Assembly (NCBI RefSeq): GCF_000735345.1
Contig: NZ_JMPJ01000018.1
Location: 62,001 to 126,000 of the forward strand
DNA: 64,000 nt
Origin: Ewingella americana ATCC 33852
Lineage (GTDB): Bacteria; Pseudomonadota; Gammaproteobacteria; Enterobacterales; Enterobacteriaceae
Reading direction: 5' to 3'
The notes beneath the pieces are model-generated. The model saw only the letters and a program-made list of their open reading frames with translations. It ran no database searches and was not told the origin of the DNA. Position numbers and translations under genes: made by a program. Positions 1 to 8,398 of this stretch are shown one piece after another (the stretch's first letter is position 1; each line of letters begins with the position of its first letter).

Positions 1-680
1 TGCAGTATGTTAACCGCCCGAACCTCGACTTCCGTGGCTACGCGGGCACGCTAGCCTCTGGCTCAGTGCGCGTCGGGCAGAAAGTCAAAGTGTTGCCGTC
101 CGGCGTGGAGTCAACGGTGGCGCGTATTGTGACCTTCGATGGTGACTTACAAGAGGCTTGGGCTGGTGAAGCTATCACGCTGGTGCTGGCCGACGAGCGC
201 GATATCAGCCGTGGTGACCTGTTGGTCGACGCGGACGAAACCGTCAAAGCCGTGCAAAACGCCAAAGTGGATATTGTCTGGATGGCCGAGCAGCCGCTCA
301 GCGTCGGGCAGAGCTATGACATCAAGATTGGCGGCAAAAAGGCCCGTGCGCGGGTAGAAAACATTGAGTATCAGGTTGAAATCAACTCGCTGACCCAGCG
401 CGTGGTTGAAAGCCTGCCGCTGAATGGCATTGGCTTGGTTGAACTGACCTTCGACGAGCCACTGGTGCTGGATAACTACCAAAACAACGCGGTGACTGGT
501 GGGATGATCTTCATCGACCGCCTGACCAACGTCACTGTCGGGGCTGGGCTGGTTCGCGAAGCCGTAGAAAGCGTTTATCAGGAACAAGACTCCTACAGCG
601 CCTTCGAGCTGGAGTTAAATAGCCTAGTTCGTCGCCACTTCCCACACTGGGGTGCTCGCGACCTGCTGGGTGGGAAATAA
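1..680 (+). CDS. cysN: Sulfate adenylyltransferase subunit 1, CysN (5' end outside window)
   Basis: The reading frame is open from base 3 to a TAA at 678-680, giving the last 225 residues of CysN; the N-terminal GTPase domain lies to the left of the window. CysN is the GTP-hydrolysing subunit of ATP sulfurylase. With CysD it makes adenosine 5'-phosphosulfate (APS) from ATP and sulfate in the cytoplasm. The visible part opens with [20 protein letters not shown], the beta-barrel domain that follows the G domain in EF-Tu-like proteins, and ends in the family's C-terminal barrel (LLGGK at the end). The stop lies one base before the cysC start, so the two are almost certainly cotranscribed and translationally coupled. 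Identification is by sequence similarity and by the cysC neighbour. Confidence 0.96.
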   Translation, partial: QYVNRPNLDFRGYAGTLASGSVRVGQKVKVLPSGVESTVARIVTFDGDLQEAWAGEAITLVLADERDISRGDLLVDADETVKAVQNAKVDIVWMAEQPLSVGQSYDIKIGGKKARARVENIEYQVEINSLTQRVVESLPLNGIGLVELTFDEPLVLDNYQNNAVTGGMIFIDRLTNVTVGAGLVREAVESVYQEQDSYSAFELELNSLVRRHFPHWGARDLLGGK

Positions 681-681
681 T

Positions 682-1302
682 ATGGCGTTACCCGACGCAA
701 ATTTGAAAGATGAAAACGTCGTCTGGCACCCGCACGCGGTAACGCGTGCGGACCGGGAGCAGAAGCACGGTCATAAAGGTGTGGTGCTGTGGTTCACCGG
801 CCTGTCAGGCTCGGGCAAATCCACGGTCGCTGGCGCGCTTGAGCAGGCGCTGCACGCGATTGGCGTGAGCACCTATCTGCTTGATGGCGACAACGTGCGC
901 CACGGCCTGTGCCGCGATTTGGGCTTCTCTGATGACGATCGGCGGGAAAACATCCGCCGCGTCGGTGAAGTCGCCAAGCTGATGGTTGATGCCGGGCTGG
1001 TGGTGCTCACCGCTTTTATCTCTCCGCACCGTGCCGAGCGAGATATGGTGCGGGATCTGCTGGATAAAGATCAGTTTATTGAGATCTTTGTTGATACGCC
1101 GCTGGCCATCTGTGAGGCGCGAGATCCCAAAGGTTTATACAAGAAAGCTCGCGCCGGCGAGTTGAAAAACTTCACTGGAATTGACTCTGTTTACCAAGCG
1201 CCAGAAGCCCCAGATGTGCACCTCGATGGCGAACAATTGGTAACACATTTAGTCCCGCAATTGTTAGATGTACTGCGCCGCCACGCTATTATCAAACCCT
1301 GA
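682..1302 (+). CDS. cysC: Adenylyl-sulfate kinase CysC
   Basis: This is a 206-residue APS kinase, which phosphorylates adenosine 5'-phosphosulfate to PAPS, the second activation step of assimilatory sulfate reduction. A Walker A P-loop GLSGSGKS lies near residue 40, and the APS-kinase signatures [21 protein letters not shown] and [20 protein letters not shown] follow in order. Length matches the roughly 200 residues usual for the family. ATG 682 is preferred over an upstream in-frame start at 652 because it begins one base after the cysN stop and gives the expected N-terminus ([16 protein letters not shown]). The neighbour cysN completes the sulfate activation operon. Confidence 0.96.
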   Translation: MALPDANLKDENVVWHPHAVTRADREQKHGHKGVVLWFTGLSGSGKSTVAGALEQALHAIGVSTYLLDGDNVRHGLCRDLGFSDDDRRENIRRVGEVAKLMVDAGLVVLTAFISPHRAERDMVRDLLDKDQFIEIFVDTPLAICEARDPKGLYKKARAGELKNFTGIDSVYQAPEAPDVHLDGEQLVTHLVPQLLDVLRRHAIIKP

Positions 1303-1308
1303 AGGTTT

Positions 1309-1338
1309 CCGGCCGCTGCTCAAACAGCAGGCCGGTTT
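1309..1338 (+). terminator. Possible cysNC terminator hairpin
   Basis: Bases CCGGCC (1309-1314) pair with GGCCGG (1330-1335), with an inner CTGCT/CAGCA pairing and a short bulge. The hairpin is followed by only three Ts. It sits 6 bp after the cysC stop. The weak T-tract makes termination efficiency uncertain. Confidence 0.4.
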
Positions 1339-1362
1339 ACACTGAACTACAGGGATCACTTT

Positions 1363-1719
1363 ATGCAGGCATTACTTCACCGAATAGTGAGTCGGATCCG
1401 TGACGAGAGCAGCGATGCCGCGTCTAAAGATCGGGCTGTGGATGCCGAAGAACCCTCATATTCTATGTTTGGCGGCACGGCGGGTTTTGTCTTCTATTGG
1501 CTAGCCTTTGCCATTCCCTTCATGATGTACGGCTCTAACACACTGTTTTTCTTTCTCTATACTTGGCCGTTTTTCCTCGCGCTGGTGCCCATTTCCGTGC
1601 TGATTGGGATTGCCTTCAGCATGCTGTTTAGCGGCAACTGGTGGCGAACGCTGGCAGCGACTGGGGTCGTGGTCATCGGCATGTTTTGGACTATCTTCTC
1701 GTTTCTTTCCGGCTGGTAA
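1363..1719 (+). CDS. ygbE: Inner-membrane protein YgbE (DUF3561 family)
   Basis: This 118-residue protein has a charged N-terminal tail of about 45 residues and then three hydrophobic segments (about 46-66, 68-90 and 95-115), ending FSFLSGW. Its position between cysC and ftsB and its size match E. coli ygbE, a conserved inner-membrane protein of unknown function. The start ATG at 1363 follows AGGGATCACTTT, which gives a usable ribosome binding site. Nothing in the sequence suggests an enzymatic role. Confidence 0.85.
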   Translation: MQALLHRIVSRIRDESSDAASKDRAVDAEEPSYSMFGGTAGFVFYWLAFAIPFMMYGSNTLFFFLYTWPFFLALVPISVLIGIAFSMLFSGNWWRTLAATGVVVIGMFWTIFSFLSGW

Positions 1720-1964
1720 ACTCTTCTGTCTGTTCAATCATCGACAATCTCCCTTGGTTCACTAGATTCTCGCGGCCACTGTGGTTATCCGGCGGCAGAG
1801 GTTCTGGGTGTTTTATCGTCAATTTCTTATCTCTATGTAAGTCATTGTGTCATTCTCACCCATAATTACCTGCTTAAGTCTGAATCTCACCGGCATTTTC
1901 CCTCTCAGTGTGGAGTCGGAATGAAAGTTGTGGGATGATTGTTCGGCTTTTTTAGGGGGCGGGG

Positions 1965-2303
1965 ATGGGCAAATTAACGCTGCTGTTATTGGTTTTGCTT
2001 GGCTGGTTACAGTATTCGCTGTGGCTGGGTAAGAATGGTATTCACGATTATGTTCGTGTGAATGATGACGTTCAGGTACAGCAGGCCAACAACGGCAAAC
2101 TGAAGTCACGCAATGATCAACTCTTTGCTGAAATCGATGATTTGACCGGTGGTCAGGAAGCTATCGAAGAACGCGCACGTAATGAACTGGGCATGATTAA
2201 GCCCGGTGAGACTTTCTATCGTCTGGTGCCAGACCAATCCAAACGAAATGCAGGGATGAGTTCTTCTCAAAACAATGCTTCGCAAAACAACCTAAAACAA
2301 TAG
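1965..2303 (+). CDS. ftsB: Cell division protein FtsB
   Basis: This bitopic membrane protein of 112 residues forms the FtsQ-FtsL-FtsB subcomplex of the divisome, which relays the signal for septal peptidoglycan synthesis. One transmembrane helix lies at residues 3-21 ([19 protein letters not shown]). A periplasmic coiled coil rich in N, Q and E follows (about 30-75), and then the conserved segment [23 protein letters not shown]. coli FtsB is about 103 residues; the extra length is a Q/N/S-rich C-terminal tail ([14 protein letters not shown]). A GGGGCGGGG run just before ATG 1965 supports the start. The gene leads directly into ispD with a 2-bp gap. Confidence 0.95.
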   Translation: MGKLTLLLLVLLGWLQYSLWLGKNGIHDYVRVNDDVQVQQANNGKLKSRNDQLFAEIDDLTGGQEAIEERARNELGMIKPGETFYRLVPDQSKRNAGMSSSQNNASQNNLKQ

Positions 2304-2305
2304 CT

Positions 2306-3025
2306 ATGAGCGACATCGCAGTTTCCTCTTCAGAGATTATTGCTGTCTTGCCCGCTGCCGGTATCGGCAGCCGCATGCAGACAGAGTGCCCCAAGCAGTA
2401 CCTTTCTATCGGCGGCAAGACGCTGATTGAACACTCAATCAACGCATTACTTCGCAGCCCGCGCGTCACTAAAGTGGTGGTTTCACTTAGCCCGCACGAT
2501 ACCCAATTCAACAGTTTGCCTATCGCGCAAGACGCCCGCATTCAGAGTGTTATCGGTGGCGCACAGCGAGCGGACTCGGTAATGGCCGGGCTAGAAGCTG
2601 CAGGCTCTCACGGCTGGGTGCTGGTACACGACGCCGCGCGGCCTTGCCTGCACATCGACGACCTCAATCGTTTATTGGGGATTTCAGCCACCAGTCGCGT
2701 AGGCGGTATTCTGGCCGCGCCGGTGCGAGATACCATGAAACGCGGAGAGCCTGGCGTGAGCGCCATTGCCCACACCGTGGATCGCGAAGATCTGTGGCAC
2801 GCGCTAACGCCGCAGTTTTTCCCCCTCGAATTACTCAAAACCTGTTTGCGCCGCGCATTAAATGAAGGGGCAACCATCACAGATGAAGCTTCTGCAATGG
2901 AATATTGTGGGTTTCATCCTATGCTGATTGCCGGGCGCTCAGACAATATTAAAGTCACTCGGCCTGAAGATTTGGCCTTGGCAGAATTCTATTTAACCCA
3001 GTTGTATCAAAAGGAGAACGCATAA
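2306..3025 (+). CDS. ispD: 2-C-methyl-D-erythritol 4-phosphate cytidylyltransferase IspD
   Basis: IspD transfers CMP from CTP to 2-C-methyl-D-erythritol 4-phosphate in the MEP pathway of isoprenoid synthesis. The nucleotidyltransferase signature is seen as [19 protein letters not shown] (residues about 14-32), followed by [11 protein letters not shown] (metal/substrate site) and the C-terminal [15 protein letters not shown]. Length of 239 residues is typical. The stop overlaps the ispF start by one base (TAATG), so ispD and ispF are translationally coupled, as in many enterobacteria. Confidence 0.96.
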   Translation: MSDIAVSSSEIIAVLPAAGIGSRMQTECPKQYLSIGGKTLIEHSINALLRSPRVTKVVVSLSPHDTQFNSLPIAQDARIQSVIGGAQRADSVMAGLEAAGSHGWVLVHDAARPCLHIDDLNRLLGISATSRVGGILAAPVRDTMKRGEPGVSAIAHTVDREDLWHALTPQFFPLELLKTCLRRALNEGATITDEASAMEYCGFHPMLIAGRSDNIKVTRPEDLALAEFYLTQLYQKENA

Positions 3026-3498
3026 TGCGTATCGGTCACGGTTTTGACGTGCATAAATTCGGCGGCGAAGGCCCATTGGTGATCGGCGGAGTGCGTATCC
3101 CTTACCCGCAAGGTTTACTGGCTCACTCAGACGGCGACGTCGCGCTGCATGCAGCCACTGACGCCATTCTGGGCGCGGCAGCCATGGGCGACATCGGCAA
3201 GTTGTTCCCAGACACCGACCCTGCCTACAAAGGCGCGGACAGCCGCGAACTGCTGCGTGAAGCCTATCGCCGCGTGCGTGCCAAAGGCTACACGCTGGGC
3301 AATCTGGATATCACCATCATTGCTCAGGCACCTAAAATGGCGCCGCACATCCCACAGATGCGTGTGTTTTTGGCCGAAGATTTAGAGTGCCATATGGATG
3401 AGGTGAACGTAAAAGCCACCACAACCGAACAATTAGGTTTCACTGGCCGTGGCGAAGGCATCGCCTGCGAAGCCGTTGTCCTGCTGATCAAGGACTGA
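3025..3498 (+). CDS. ispF: 2-C-methyl-D-erythritol 2,4-cyclodiphosphate synthase IspF
   Basis: IspF cyclises CDP-methylerythritol 2-phosphate with release of CMP, the MEP-pathway step after IspE. The 157-residue protein shows the zinc ligands of the family in GFDVHKF (Asp8, His10) and [16 protein letters not shown] (His about 42), the [10 protein letters not shown] loop, and the C-terminal [24 protein letters not shown]. It is a homotrimeric cytoplasmic enzyme in characterised species. The start codon overlaps the ispD stop, and a clear AAGGAG lies 8 bp upstream. Confidence 0.97.
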   Translation: MRIGHGFDVHKFGGEGPLVIGGVRIPYPQGLLAHSDGDVALHAATDAILGAAAMGDIGKLFPDTDPAYKGADSRELLREAYRRVRAKGYTLGNLDITIIAQAPKMAPHIPQMRVFLAEDLECHMDEVNVKATTTEQLGFTGRGEGIACEAVVLLIKD

Positions 3499-3516
3499 GT
3501 TTTGGAAAATAACCCG

Positions 3517-4563
3517 ATGGATATGTCCCGCCTGACTTGGCTTTACGGTGAACCTGCTTCGACTGGCAAGCTGAAAGCCAACCCGGAAGATTTCATTGTT
3601 GAGGAAGATCTCGGCTTTGAGCCTGACGGTGAGGGTGAGCATCTGCTGGTGCGTATCCGTAAAAATGGCTGCAACACTCAGTTTGTAGCCGAACAGCTGG
3701 CGCGCTTTGCGGGGATCCATCCGCGCTCTGTCAGCTACGCGGGTTTGAAAGACCGCCACGCGGTGACCGAACAGTGGTTTTGCGTGCATCTTCCGGGTAA
3801 AGAAGACCCTGATTTAAGCCAATTCGCGCTCGAAGGCTGCGAGGTGATCCGCGCCGCCCGTCATCGCAAGAAAATGCGTATCGGTACCCTGAAAGGCAAT
3901 GCTTTTACCTTGGTGCTGCGCCAGCTGAGCGATATCGGCGATGTCGAGGCGCGCTTGCAGCAAGTGGCAGAGCAGGGCGTGCCGAACTATTTTGGCGAGC
4001 AGCGTTTTGGCCGTGGTGGCAATAACCTGATTCAGGCCGCGCGCTGGGCGAATAATGAGATTCGCGTCAAAGAGCGCCCTAAGCGTAGTTTTTACCTTTC
4101 CGCCAGCCGCAGCGCGATGTTCAACCTCATCGCCAGCCAGCGTTTAGCCGATAATACTCAGCGTCAGGTGATGCTGGGTGACGCCTTGCAGTTGAGCGGG
4201 CGCGGCAGCTGGTTTGTGGCCAAAGAAGATGAATTTGACACGCTCCAGCCACGTGTTAATAGTAATGAATTGCTGATAACCGCCCCATTGCCGGGTGATG
4301 GCCCGCTAGGCACCACCGACGCCGCTGAGGCGTTTGAGCAGGGCTGTCTGGCGGAGTGCGCCACGTTATTATCATTAATTAAGCGCGAACGCGTTGAACC
4401 GGCTCGCCGTGCAGTGATGCTCCAGCCTTTAGATATCAGCTGGAAGCGTTGGGACGATGTCACACTTGAGCTGAAATTCTGGCTTCCTGCTGGCAGTTTT
4501 GCGACCAGCGTGGTGCGAGAACTGATGCGCCAGGAAAATTTTGATGCGGATATTGCTGAGTAA
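3517..4563 (+). CDS. truD: tRNA pseudouridine(13) synthase TruD
   Basis: TruD converts U13 of tRNA-Glu to pseudouridine. The nucleophilic Asp lies in the motif [14 protein letters not shown], and the family signatures [31 protein letters not shown] and the C-terminal [17 protein letters not shown] are all present. The frame also opens at a TTG at 3502, which has the better Shine-Dalgarno (AAGGA at 3490-3494). ATG 3517 gives an N-terminus ([13 protein letters not shown]) that lines up with E. coli TruD. Both starts are possible, differing by five residues. The 3' end overlaps surE by 20 bp. Confidence 0.94.
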   Translation: MDMSRLTWLYGEPASTGKLKANPEDFIVEEDLGFEPDGEGEHLLVRIRKNGCNTQFVAEQLARFAGIHPRSVSYAGLKDRHAVTEQWFCVHLPGKEDPDLSQFALEGCEVIRAARHRKKMRIGTLKGNAFTLVLRQLSDIGDVEARLQQVAEQGVPNYFGEQRFGRGGNNLIQAARWANNEIRVKERPKRSFYLSASRSAMFNLIASQRLADNTQRQVMLGDALQLSGRGSWFVAKEDEFDTLQPRVNSNELLITAPLPGDGPLGTTDAAEAFEQGCLAECATLLSLIKRERVEPARRAVMLQPLDISWKRWDDVTLELKFWLPAGSFATSVVRELMRQENFDADIAE

Positions 4564-5308
4564 TGACGACGGCGTTTTAGCGCCGGGTATCCAGACGTTG
4601 GCTGCGGCTTTACGCCAGTTCGCCGACGTTAAGCTGGTTGCCCCCGATCGCAATCGCAGTGGTGCGTCCAACGCGTTAACGCTGGACGGCCCGCTGCGTA
4701 TTCAGTCATACCCAAATGGCGACACCGCGGTGATTCAGGGGACGCCAACCGACTGTGTTTACTTGGGCGTTAACTCACTGATGCGCCCGCGTCCCGATAT
4801 TGTGGTATCAGGCATCAACGCCGGGCCAAATCTCGGTGACGATGTTATCTATTCCGGCACGGTTGCCGCCGCGATGGAAGGCCGCCACTTGGGCTTCCCG
4901 GCGCTGGCGGTCTCGCTGGATGGTCATCAGCACTATGATACTGCCGCCGCGATAACCTGTCGCATTCTGCGCGCGTTGGCCACTGAGCCGCTGCGCACTG
5001 GCAAAATTCTTAATATCAATGTCCCTGACCTGCCTCTCTCGGAGATTAAGGGTATCCGCGTCACCCGTTGCGGGAGTCGTCATCCGGCTGAGCAGGTCTT
5101 TTGCCAGCAGGATCCGCGCGGTCAGGATATGTATTGGATTGGGCCACCGGGTGATAAGTTTGATATTGCGCCGGACACCGATTTCGCGGCCGTCGCACAG
5201 GGTTATGTCTCTGTCACGCCTCTTCAGGTCGATTTAACCGCCTACGCTGCACAGGATGTGGTGAGCGGATGGATAGCCAAAGTCGGGGTCAACAGGCATG
5301 GTGAATAA
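4544..5308 (+). CDS. surE: 5'/3'-nucleotidase SurE
   Basis: This 254-residue metal-dependent nucleoside monophosphate phosphatase is linked to stationary-phase survival. The N-terminus [19 protein letters not shown] contains the metal-binding DD pair. [40 protein letters not shown] and the late [11 protein letters not shown] segment are diagnostic. A TTG at 4541 lies directly before the ATG, but ATG 4544 has AGGA at 4532-4535 and gives the conserved N-terminus. It overlaps truD by 20 bp and pcm by 11 bp, so truD-surE-pcm behave as one translational unit, as in E. coli. Confidence 0.96.
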   Translation: MRILLSNDDGVLAPGIQTLAAALRQFADVKLVAPDRNRSGASNALTLDGPLRIQSYPNGDTAVIQGTPTDCVYLGVNSLMRPRPDIVVSGINAGPNLGDDVIYSGTVAAAMEGRHLGFPALAVSLDGHQHYDTAAAITCRILRALATEPLRTGKILNINVPDLPLSEIKGIRVTRCGSRHPAEQVFCQQDPRGQDMYWIGPPGDKFDIAPDTDFAAVAQGYVSVTPLQVDLTAYAAQDVVSGWIAKVGVNRHGE

Positions 5309-5924
5309 ACCGATGTATAACCTGCTCGAGCAGCTTCGCCAGCAGGGCATTCATGATGAGAACCTGCTGCACGCCATTGAAAAAGTGCCGCGGGAACGCT
5401 TTGTCGATGAAGCTTTCCAACACAAAGCTTATGAAAATACCGCCTTGCCGATTGGCTCGGGCCAGACGATTTCTCAGCCCTATACCGTGGCGCGTATGAC
5501 CGAGCTGCTGCGCCTCACGGCGACTTCGCGAGTGCTGGAAATCGGCACCGGGTCGGGCTATCAGACGGCTATTTTGGCGCATCTGGTTGAGCACGTGTTC
5601 TCTGTCGAACGCATCAAAGGTCTGCAATGGCAGGCCAAGCGTCGCCTCAAACAGCTGGATCTGCATAATGTCTCGACCCGCCACGGCGATGGTTGGGAAG
5701 GCTGGCCTTCGCGTGGCCCGTTTGACGCCATTATCGTGACCGCCGCCCCTCTGGAAATTCCTCAGGACTTACTCCAGCAACTTGATGATGGCGGCGTGAT
5801 GATCCTTCCCGTTGGCGAACAGAATCAGGTGCTGCAACGCATTACTCGTCGCGGTAACGACTTTGTGGTTGAGACCATCGAATCGGTCCGTTTTGTGCCA
5901 TTAGTGAAAGGTGAGTTAGCCTAA
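5298..5924 (+). CDS. pcm: Protein-L-isoaspartate O-methyltransferase Pcm
   Basis: Pcm methylates L-isoaspartyl residues in aged proteins using S-adenosylmethionine and starts their repair. The 208-residue protein contains the SAM-binding loop [16 protein letters not shown] (about residues 77-92), the family motif [23 protein letters not shown] and the C-terminal [15 protein letters not shown] 5298 overlaps the surE stop by 11 bp. Its place immediately before nlpD-rpoS is conserved across enterobacteria. Confidence 0.96.
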   Translation: MVNKPMYNLLEQLRQQGIHDENLLHAIEKVPRERFVDEAFQHKAYENTALPIGSGQTISQPYTVARMTELLRLTATSRVLEIGTGSGYQTAILAHLVEHVFSVERIKGLQWQAKRRLKQLDLHNVSTRHGDGWEGWPSRGPFDAIIVTAAPLEIPQDLLQQLDDGGVMILPVGEQNQVLQRITRRGNDFVVETIESVRFVPLVKGELA

Positions 5925-6037
5925 ACTCTGCCTTTGGCGATGAGTTTCAGGACTAAGCCCTTAAAATTTAAATACAACTGTAATATGGTGCTGTACTTGT
6001 GATGTTGATAGCATCCACTACAGTTTTTTACTGTCGC

Positions 6038-6126
6038 CATCTGGCTGGCTTCTTATCCGCCCGGATGTGTTCTCTGCGAACAACGTGCTAATTGGCACAA
6101 AGCCCGCCAGATGTGGGGTTGTTCGC
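6038..6126 (+). promoter_or_regulatory. Interleaved inverted repeats in the pcm-nlpD intergenic region
   Basis: Two pairs of complementary segments alternate here. CATCTGGCTGGCTT (6038-6051) pairs with AAGCCCGCCAGATG (6100-6113) with one mismatch. GCGAACAAC (6076-6084) pairs perfectly with GTTGTTCGC (6118-6126). Because the order is A-B-A'-B', an RNA could form either hairpin alone or an H-type pseudoknot about 40 nt before the nlpD start codon. Whether this part is transcribed with nlpD is not visible from sequence alone. Confidence 0.4.
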
Positions 6127-6164
6127 GGAAAGATAGATTCTGAGATTGCCGTAACGGGGGAAAT

Positions 6165-7190
6165 ATGAGCACGGGAAGCCCAATTAAAACCTTAAGCCGC
6201 ATTGCGGTGTGTACGTTTATTAGCGCCTGGATGGTGGGATGTAGCAATAATGCATCGACGTCAGCCCCTATTAGCAGTGTAAACGGCGGTGGAGGAGGTC
6301 AGAATACTCCGAATTCAGCCCCGGTAAATGTCGCCAGCGCGCCTAATATCGCCGCGACAAACCAGCAGGGTCACATCGTTTATAACCGCAGTTACAGCAC
6401 CATTCCGAAAGGCAGTTACAGCGGAAGTACTTATCAAGTTAAGCGTGGAGATACGCTTTTCTACATCGCCTGGATCACCGGCAATGACTTCCGAGACCTT
6501 GCGGCACGTAACAATATCCCCGCGCCTTATGGTTTAGAGGTCGGTCAAACTATTCAGATTAACAACGTCTCCTCGAATGCCAGCACCGGTGGAATGTTAG
6601 CCACCACGGATGCGACTAAAGGTGGCGTGCCAACAGCACCAAGCGCCGGAATGATGCAAGGTACGGTGGTTGCATCTCAACCAACTACCACGTATTCTGA
6701 ATCTCCGGGTAAACAGAATGTAGGTAAAATGTTGCCTTCATCAGGTGTAGTTACCACCACAGCACCTGTTGCCGTAGCCAGTACTCCTGTCACTAGTACC
6801 ACGAACAATGGCGGTCCAGTTTCTTCTTGGAAATGGCCGACAGACGGGAAAATTATCGATAATTTCTCAGCTTCTGAAGGGGGAAATAAGGGGATCGATA
6901 TCGCTGGTTCGCGTGGACAACCTGTCTTAGCCACCGCCTCAGGGCGCGTTGTTTATGCAGGTAATGCTCTTCGCGGTTACGGTAATCTGATCATCATTAA
7001 ACACAATGATGATTACCTCTCCGCCTATGCACATAACGATTCAATGCTGGTCCGGGAACAACAAGAAGTGCAGGCGGGTCAGAAAATAGCAACCATGGGT
7101 AGCACCGGAACCAGTTCAGTAAGATTACATTTTGAAATTCGTTACAAGGGGAAATCCGTAAACCCGCTGCGTTATCTTCCGCAGCGATAA
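6165..7190 (+). CDS. nlpD: Murein hydrolase activator lipoprotein NlpD
   Basis: NlpD is an outer-membrane lipoprotein that activates the amidase AmiC during daughter-cell separation. A signal peptide ends in a lipobox around MVGC (Cys27). A Gly/Ser/Asn/Thr-rich linker follows, then a LysM domain ([20 protein letters not shown], about 92-140). After a long Thr/Val-rich spacer comes a C-terminal LytM/M23 domain ([24 protein letters not shown] ... [19 protein letters not shown]). As in other NlpD proteins the LytM domain lacks the full set of zinc ligands, so it is regulatory and not catalytic. Length is 341 residues against 379 in E. coli. The main rpoS promoter lies inside nlpD in E. coli. Confidence 0.95.
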   Translation: MSTGSPIKTLSRIAVCTFISAWMVGCSNNASTSAPISSVNGGGGGQNTPNSAPVNVASAPNIAATNQQGHIVYNRSYSTIPKGSYSGSTYQVKRGDTLFYIAWITGNDFRDLAARNNIPAPYGLEVGQTIQINNVSSNASTGGMLATTDATKGGVPTAPSAGMMQGTVVASQPTTTYSESPGKQNVGKMLPSSGVVTTTAPVAVASTPVTSTTNNGGPVSSWKWPTDGKIIDNFSASEGGNKGIDIAGSRGQPVLATASGRVVYAGNALRGYGNLIIIKHNDDYLSAYAHNDSMLVREQQEVQAGQKIATMGSTGTSSVRLHFEIRYKGKSVNPLRYLPQR

Positions 7191-7193
7191 ATC

Positions 7194-7215
7194 GGGCAGA
7201 GTCTTGATTCTGCCC
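7194..7215 (+). promoter_or_regulatory. Small hairpin between nlpD stop and rpoS ribosome binding site
   Basis: GGGCAGA (7194-7200) and TCTGCCC (7209-7215) form a perfect 7-bp stem with an 8-nt loop, starting just after the nlpD stop. No T-tract follows, so it is more likely a leader-RNA structure than a terminator. The rpoS Shine-Dalgarno TAGGAG (7229-7234) follows 13 bp later. Leader structure controls rpoS translation in E. coli; a similar role here is inference. Confidence 0.35.
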
Positions 7216-7240
7216 TCGGGACCACGGGTAGGAGCAGCTT

Positions 7241-8242
7241 ATGAGTCAGAATACGCTGAAAGTTAACGAGTTACATGATGATGTAGATTTCGATGAGAAC
7301 AGCGCTGAAGCCTTTGACGAGAAAGCAAATGTCGAAGAGACTGCCGATAACGACACTATTGATGCGGATGCTGAAGAAGAGTTGTTATCGCAGGCTGTAA
7401 GCCAACGAGTGCTGGACGCAACTCAACTGTACCTTGGTGAGATCGGTTACTCTCCTCTGCTTACCGCAGAAGAAGAGGTTTATTTTGCACGGCGTGCGCT
7501 GTGAGGGGATGTTCCATCTCGCCGCCGTATGATTGAAAGTAACTTGCGTTTGGTGGTTAAAATAGCCCGCCGCTACAGTAATCGCGGACTGGCACTGTTG
7601 GATTTGATCGAAGAAGGTAACTTAGGTCTGATCCGCGCAGTTGAAAAGTTTGACCCAGAGCGCGGTTTCCGTTTTTCAACTTACGCTACATGGTGGATTC
7701 GACAGACAATTGAACGGGCGATTATGAATCAAACCCGTACCATTCGTTTGCCAATCCATATCGTTAAAGAACTGAACGTTTACTTGCGTACTGCACGTGA
7801 ACTTGCACATAAACTTGACCATGAGCCAAGTGCTGAAGAGATTGCTGAGCAACTCGACAAACCGGTCCATGACGTCAGCCGTATGTTGCGCCTGAATGAG
7901 CGTATTACCTCAGTAGATACCCCGTTGGGTGGTGACTCTGAGAAAGCGCTGTTAGATATTCTGGCCGACGAAAAAGAAAACGGTCCTGAAGACACCACGC
8001 AAGACGACGATATGAAACAGAGTATCGTGAAGTGGTTATTCGAGTTGAATGCAAAACAACGTGAAGTTCTGGCCCGCCGCTTTGGCCTGTTAGGTTATGA
8101 AGCAGCGACGCTGGAAGATGTGGGCCGTGAGATCGGCCTGACGCGTGAACGAGTTCGTCAGATTCAGGTTGAAGGGTTGCGCCGCCTGCGCGAGATTTTG
8201 CAGGCACAAGGGCTGAGTATCGAAGCTCTATTTCGCGAATAA
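7241..8242 (+). pseudogene. rpoS: RNA polymerase sigma factor RpoS, interrupted by an in-frame TGA at codon 88
   Basis: The gene is otherwise intact: 334 codons from ATG 7241 (good AGGAG at 7230-7234) to TAA 8240-8242, with all sigma-70 regions clearly recognisable. Codon 88, bases 7502-7504, is TGA. It follows the conserved YFARRAL and precedes [20 protein letters not shown]. RpoS normally has Arg at this position, so a single C-to-T change of CGA to TGA explains it. Upstream lie 87 residues (the N-terminus and region 1.2). Downstream, the same frame has an ATG at 7529 opening 237 residues that keep regions 2 to 4, but without a well-placed Shine-Dalgarno. The product should be a truncated, inactive N-terminal piece unless UGA is read through or translation restarts. 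A sequencing error cannot be excluded. Confidence 0.9.
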
Positions 8243-8302
8243 TTTTATCGCTTAGCAACACGACAAGCTGACTGACTATTTGGTTAGCACAGCGTTACCA
8301 AT

Positions 8303-8338
8303 AAAAAGGGCGAGGTATGTAAATACCTCGCCCTTTTT
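8303..8338. terminator. Bidirectional Rho-independent terminator between rpoS and mutS
   Basis: GGGCGAGGTAT (8308-8318) pairs perfectly with ATACCTCGCCC (8323-8333) around a GTAA loop. Five As precede the stem and five Ts follow it. The hairpin can therefore stop transcription from rpoS on the plus strand and from mutS on the minus strand. Confidence 0.9.
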
Positions 8339-8398
8339 CTATTTATGTTTTTTGTCTCGAGTTAGGGTTTCTATCTCGAGCTTATGGCACTCGGAGAG

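Noticed and set aside
7502-7504. UGA in rpoS read as selenocysteine or a programmed stop
   Set aside because: RpoS has Arg here, no selenocysteine insertion element is apparent right after the codon, and RpoS is not a selenoprotein, so a plain nonsense change is the simplest reading.
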